Positions 61,179 to 64,000 of a stretch of DNA of 64,000 nt are shown here, one piece after another. A program made the position numbers and the translations under genes. Positions within the stretch are counted from its first letter, which is position 1. The number at the start of each line of letters is the position of its first letter. The notes under the pieces were generated by a model. It had not been told where the DNA came from, ran no database searches, and saw nothing but the letters and a program-made list of their open reading frames with translations. Origin of the DNA: Pseudomonas sp. M47T1 (GTDB lineage: Bacteria > Pseudomonadota > Gammaproteobacteria > Pseudomonadales > Pseudomonadaceae); assembly GCF_000263855.1 (NCBI RefSeq), contig NZ_AJWX01000003.1, positions 1-64,000 on the forward strand, given 5' to 3'.

Positions 61179-61461
61179 TAGCGTTGCTCCTGAGCTGGGC
61201 CAGGGAGCTAGGTTTCGGCTCGTTGCGCCTATATCGTTTGGGGCCGCCAAGCCCGCTTGGGAGATTGTCCCAGCGTGGATGGTACAGATTTTTGGGGCCG
61301 TGGGTCTACTTCAATGGCTAGATATTAGGTTGCGGTGGGTAGGCGGCGGTTGGAGTGACGGTCATGAGGGTTCCGTGCAAGCGTGGCTCCGGCTACATAT
61401 CGTCGTGCCTGCTACGTTGGTCAGGCGGTTACGTTAATTCAGATTTTCATCAGGTGTTGAT
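61179..61461. other. Gap upstream of leader C
   Basis: Carries the promoter region of copy C (minus) and of the HEPN-like gene (plus). A GGGCCGCCAAGCCCGCTTGG segment near 61230-61250 recalls the flank of copy A, near 55769. No gene recognised. Confidence 0.4.
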
Positions 61462-62175
61462 ATGGATATTAAAGAGCTTTGTGATAGTCATGAAATAGAT
61501 GTTCGAAAGTTTGGAGTCGCCTTGGGGGGTGGCGGATTCACAATGACGAAGCTTGGAACGTCTCCGATAGAATTCTTGATGCTGGCAGAGGAAGACTTCG
61601 AAAGAGGTGGTCTGTCGGCGCTTGTCAACGCAACTACCAATGCGAAGCGGGCAATAGTCTGTCAGGTTGACCAATTGCTGATTTCGTTTGGGTATCGGTC
61701 GCTTAGGTGGGCCGTTCCCAAAAAGCTTGATCAATTGAAGGCGCTTGGTCTGTTGACGCCTAGTCTTCTGCGCAAAGTTGTGGGTGTGCGGAATATTATC
61801 GAGCATGAATACTCAACTCCGAAATTGGATTTTGTAAAAGAAGCGCTGGATATTTCCAGTTTGTTTGTTATGCCGGCATCGGCTATGTTTGTTCCATTTG
61901 ATGACGTCCTGGAATTTTCGCTGCCTGACATCGCTGCTCCTGGTCAAGAGGTGACTCACTTCACAGTTGGTTTGAATCGTGAGGATCGAGGCGTTTTCTA
62001 TAGGCTCTACGCATACGGGGCCGGCAGTTTTTGCGGACGATGTGTCTCGCAATGTGAAATTCCTTCAGGACATATTGTCTTTGAAGCAATGGTTCGGCTT
62101 TCCGCAGCCCTGATGCTTCAATATAAGATCGATGAGGCGTTGCGGAATCTTGAGGAGGCTTTCGCTCAAATGTAG
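61462..62175 (+). CDS. HEPN-like protein of unknown function, possible defence gene
   Basis: A 237-residue soluble protein, AT-richer than the core genes, with an AGGTG ribosome site before the ATG at 61462. Residues 100-120 (SLLRKVVGVRNIIEHEYSTP) hold an R-N-x3-H motif (Arg110, Asn111, His115) followed by Glu-Tyr, the HEPN-type RNase signature. The C-terminal half (PAPGQEVTHFTVGLNRED region) is not recognised. No partner gene (for example a nucleotidyltransferase antitoxin) is next to it. Together with the Abi_2 gene it suggests a defence-rich locus; activity is inferred. Confidence 0.6.
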   Translation: MDIKELCDSHEIDVRKFGVALGGGGFTMTKLGTSPIEFLMLAEEDFERGGLSALVNATTNAKRAIVCQVDQLLISFGYRSLRWAVPKKLDQLKALGLLTPSLLRKVVGVRNIIEHEYSTPKLDFVKEALDISSLFVMPASAMFVPFDDVLEFSLPDIAAPGQEVTHFTVGLNREDRGVFYRLYAYGAGSFCGRCVSQCEIPSGHIVFEAMVRLSAALMLQYKIDEALRNLEEAFAQM

Positions 62176-62321
62176 TAGCAACTGTCTGTCGCAGTAACTG
62201 TCTTGAAACCGTGTTGCCTGCATCGCGACTAAAGTCGGCTCCTACGCCGTCCGTGGTGGGAGCCGGCCTTGGCGGCGATGCAGACGGCGCCGTCTTGTAG
62301 CTGTCGAAGGCTGCGTTGCGT

Positions 62322-62459
62322 CGCGCGGGCGGCGCTCGATCTCAAGAGCGCAGAAAATCCCAAGACATCCACCTGAAGGCTCACCGCCCCATACTGTGTG
62401 GGACCGGGTGCATGCCTTGGGCTTTTATGGCGTTCTTGAGATCGAGCGCCGCCCGCGCG
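62322..62459. repeat. 26-bp perfect inverted repeat with 86-nt spacer
   Basis: Arms at 62322-62347 and 62434-62459 are perfect reverse complements (left arm begins CGCGCGGGCGGCGCTCGATC and ends TCAAGA). Flanking and internal sequence includes the common Pseudomonas segment CGGCTCCTAC. It may be a mobile repeat unit or a long stem-loop. Confidence 0.8.
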
Positions 62460-62588
62460 GCGCATCGCGACCAAGGTCGGCTCCTACAGTTGGTTGCAAC
62501 GTGCCATGGCCTGATGGATAGGCGTTGCCAGCCTTGTGGGTTCGGCATGAGGTGGCGGGGAATGGCGGCTCCAACCAAAGCCCAGACA

Positions 62589-62618
62589 CAAAAAAACCGA
62601 CTCAAGGTCGGTTTTTTT
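62589..62618 (-). terminator. Terminator downstream of tRNA-Leu
   Basis: AAAAAACCGAC-TCAAG-GTCGGTTTTTTT, with T-runs on both strands; on the minus strand it lies 33 nt after the tRNA 3' end. Confidence 0.85.
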
Positions 62619-62650
62619 GCTGCAATCCCCGGTAGAAGGGATTTGAATCT

Positions 62651-62735
62651 TGGTGCCCCGAGGGAGACTCGAACTCCCACTCCTTTCGAAAACGGATTTT
62701 GAATCCGCCGCGTCTACCAATTCCGCCATCAGGGC
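62651..62735 (-). tRNA. tRNA-Leu (anticodon CAA)
   Basis: 85 nt including an encoded CCA. The minus strand starts GCCCTGATGGCGGAATTGG and ends TCTCCCTCGGGGCACCA; acceptor arms pair. The anticodon loop TTCAAAA gives CAA, reading UUG leucine codons. A long variable arm (TTTTCGAAAGGAGT region) fits a class II tRNA. It borders the accessory region, and tRNA 3' ends are frequent integration sites; no second copy of its 3' end was seen in the window. Confidence 0.95.
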
Positions 62736-62844
62736 TCAATGGCCGCGGAGTATAGAGAGGCCTCGACCGTTGGTCAACTCTCTTGCGTGGTCAATTTGTG
62801 TGTTTTGAGCTAAACTTCGCGGCCCTGTCAAACCGAACACCATC

Positions 62845-63909
62845 ATGCGCGTCGCCGATTTTTCCTTCGAGCTTCCCGATTCCCTGATTGCACGCCACCC
62901 GTTGGCCGAGCGTCATGGCAGTCGTTTGTTGACCCTGGACGGGCCCAGCGGTGCGCTGGCCCATCGTCAGTTCACTGATTTGCTGGAGCACCTGCGCCCC
63001 GGCGACCTGATGGTGTTCAATAACACCCGGGTCATTCCTGCCCGCGTGTTTGGCCAGAAGGCCAGCGGCGGCAAGCTGGAGATTCTGGTGGAGCGCGTGC
63101 TGGACACCCATTCGGTGTTGGCCCACGTGCGTTCCAGCAAGTCGCCCAAGCCGGGGTCGATGATTCTCATCGACGGCGGGGGTGAGGCCCAGATGGTGGC
63201 CCGCCACGATGCGCTGTTCGAGTTGCGCTTCAATGAAGAAGTGCTGCCGTTGCTGGACCGCGTTGGCCACATGCCGTTGCCGCCTTATATAGACCGCCCC
63301 GATGAAGGCGCCGACCGCGAGCGCTATCAGACGGTGTACGCCGAGCGTGCTGGCGCGGTGGCGGCGCCTACGGCCGGCCTGCACTTTGATGAAGGCCTGC
63401 TGGCGCAGATCAAGGCCAAGGGCGTGGAGTCCGCGTTCGTGACCCTGCACGTGGGCGCCGGTACCTTCCAGCCGGTGCGCGTGGAGAAGCTTGAAGACCA
63501 CCACATGCATAAAGAGTGGCTGGAAGTGAGCCAGGACGTGGTGGACGCGGTAAATGCCTGCAAGGCCCGTGGTGGCCGTGTGGTGGCCGTGGGCACCACC
63601 AGCGTGCGCTCGCTGGAAAGCGCCGCGCGCGATGGTGTGTTGAAGCCGTTCAGTGGCGACACCGATATCTTTATTTTCCCGGGCCGGCCGTTCCATGTGG
63701 TCGATTGCCTGGTCACCAATTTCCATTTGCCGGAATCCACGCTGTTGATGCTGGTGTCGGCCTTCGCCGGTTATCCCGAGACCATGGCTGCCTATCAGGC
63801 GGCGGTGGACAACGGTTACCGCTTCTTCAGTTACGGTGATGCCATGTTCATCACCCGCAATTTGGCGCCGCGCGGTCCTAGCGATGCAGCGCCAGGGGAT
63901 CACGCATGA
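62845..63909 (+). CDS. queA: S-adenosylmethionine:tRNA ribosyltransferase-isomerase
   Basis: A 354-residue enzyme that adds the cyclopentene-epoxide ring to preQ1 at tRNA position 34 on the route to queuosine. The start [20 protein letters not shown] and the blocks [35 protein letters not shown] and [19 protein letters not shown] are diagnostic; the length is standard. Its stop overlaps the tgt start by 4 nt (ATGA), the normal queA-tgt operon. It is divergent from tRNA-Leu, with a 109-nt promoter gap. Confidence 0.97.
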   Translation: MRVADFSFELPDSLIARHPLAERHGSRLLTLDGPSGALAHRQFTDLLEHLRPGDLMVFNNTRVIPARVFGQKASGGKLEILVERVLDTHSVLAHVRSSKSPKPGSMILIDGGGEAQMVARHDALFELRFNEEVLPLLDRVGHMPLPPYIDRPDEGADRERYQTVYAERAGAVAAPTAGLHFDEGLLAQIKAKGVESAFVTLHVGAGTFQPVRVEKLEDHHMHKEWLEVSQDVVDAVNACKARGGRVVAVGTTSVRSLESAARDGVLKPFSGDTDIFIFPGRPFHVVDCLVTNFHLPESTLLMLVSAFAGYPETMAAYQAAVDNGYRFFSYGDAMFITRNLAPRGPSDAAPGDHA

Positions 63910-64000
63910 GTCGCACCTGTCGTATGTCGTTCGAACTGTTGGCTACCGACGGCAAGGCCCGTCGCGGCCGCCTGACCTTTCCGCGTGGCGTGGTGGAAAC
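63906..64000 (+). CDS. tgt: tRNA-guanine transglycosylase (partial, runs off the window)
   Basis: Only the first ~31 codons are present. [31 protein letters not shown] is the usual N-terminus of Tgt (read here in pieces), which swaps guanine 34 for preQ1 before QueA acts. The ATG overlaps the queA stop. The rest lies outside the window, so catalytic Asp residues cannot be checked. Confidence 0.9.
   Translation, partial: MSRTCRMSFELLATDGKARRGRLTFPRGVVE

Larger units (their letters stand above)
62176..62650. other. 475-nt repeat-rich gap before tRNA-Leu
   Basis: Contains a 26-bp perfect inverted repeat, REP-like GCATCGCGACTAAAGTCGGC and GCATCGCGACCAAGGTCGGC segments, and the tRNA-Leu terminator. 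No gene seen. Confidence 0.6.

Noticed and set aside
55236..61250. CRISPR array from the repeated DUF3077 segments
   Set aside because: The repeats are long (about 450 nt), few and several hundred to thousands of bases apart, with genes inside; no short regular repeat-spacer pattern exists.
62484..62729. A minus-strand frame starting MAELVDAADSKSVFERSGSSS
   Set aside because: It lies over the tRNA-Leu gene; this peptide is the well-known false translation of that tRNA.
62651..62735. att site of an integrated element at tRNA-Leu
   Set aside because: No integrase gene and no second copy of the tRNA 3' end were seen in the window, so integration is only a possibility.

Overview
The window looks like a chromosomal segment of a fluorescent-group Pseudomonas. 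The signs are high GC3 in the core genes, the gts/oprB-hexR-zwf-pgl-eda glucose block, NorR/Hmp, a cyoABCDE oxidase, GTAGCCGCTGCCGCCAGG-type REP repeats and Crc/Hfq-type AANAANAA leader motifs. No CRISPR array, IS transposase or rRNA was seen.

Layout. 1-2.7 kb: tail of a cluster that looks like type VI secretion (T6SS) cargo: a partial transthyretin-like domain protein, a frame-broken paralogue, a DUF2515-like protein and a lipoprotein. 2.9-15.2 kb: sugar uptake and the Entner-Doudoroff entry: AGE-family sugar isomerase, GtsABCD, OprB, hexose-6-P mutarotase, HexR diverging from zwf-pgl-eda across a HexR-like operator. 15.3-26.3 kb: DUF3820, a DUF2383 gene behind a near-perfect sigma-54 promoter, a diguanylate cyclase, an OprD-type porin, and a two-component system with an RND pump and its adaptor. 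26.4-32.3 kb: small envelope proteins, GNAT, CheV, norR/hmp with three NorR boxes, dsbB. 32.9-37.8 kb: cyoABCDE with a PrrA/RoxR-like palindrome upstream. 38.2-48.4 kb: AlaC, DJ-1/PfpI, DUF4087, PPK2, a GGDEF-EAL protein, a CheB-CheR-PAS fusion, DUF1311 and a methyltransferase remnant. 48.8-52.8 kb: a FecI/FecR-type iron-starvation unit with a TonB-dependent receptor and a Fur-like box.

53-62.6 kb is accessory DNA ending next to a tRNA-Leu(CAA) gene. It holds three near-identical DUF3077 cassettes (one frameshifted) plus a fourth fragment, an orphan colicin-type DNase tip with its immunity gene, a PAAR/DUF6402-like/membrane-immunity set, an Abi_2 HEPN gene and a second HEPN-like gene. The window ends in tRNA-Leu, queA and the start of tgt.

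The strongest possibly undescribed element is a ~98-nt structured RNA leader on the minus strand, 32-37 nt upstream of each DUF3077 start. In all three copies a 14-bp stem stays fully paired through compensatory changes and G-U wobbles that fit only the minus strand. There are also two internal hairpins and a downstream hairpin whose invariant loop UUGGCG can pair with an invariant CGCCAA inside the element.
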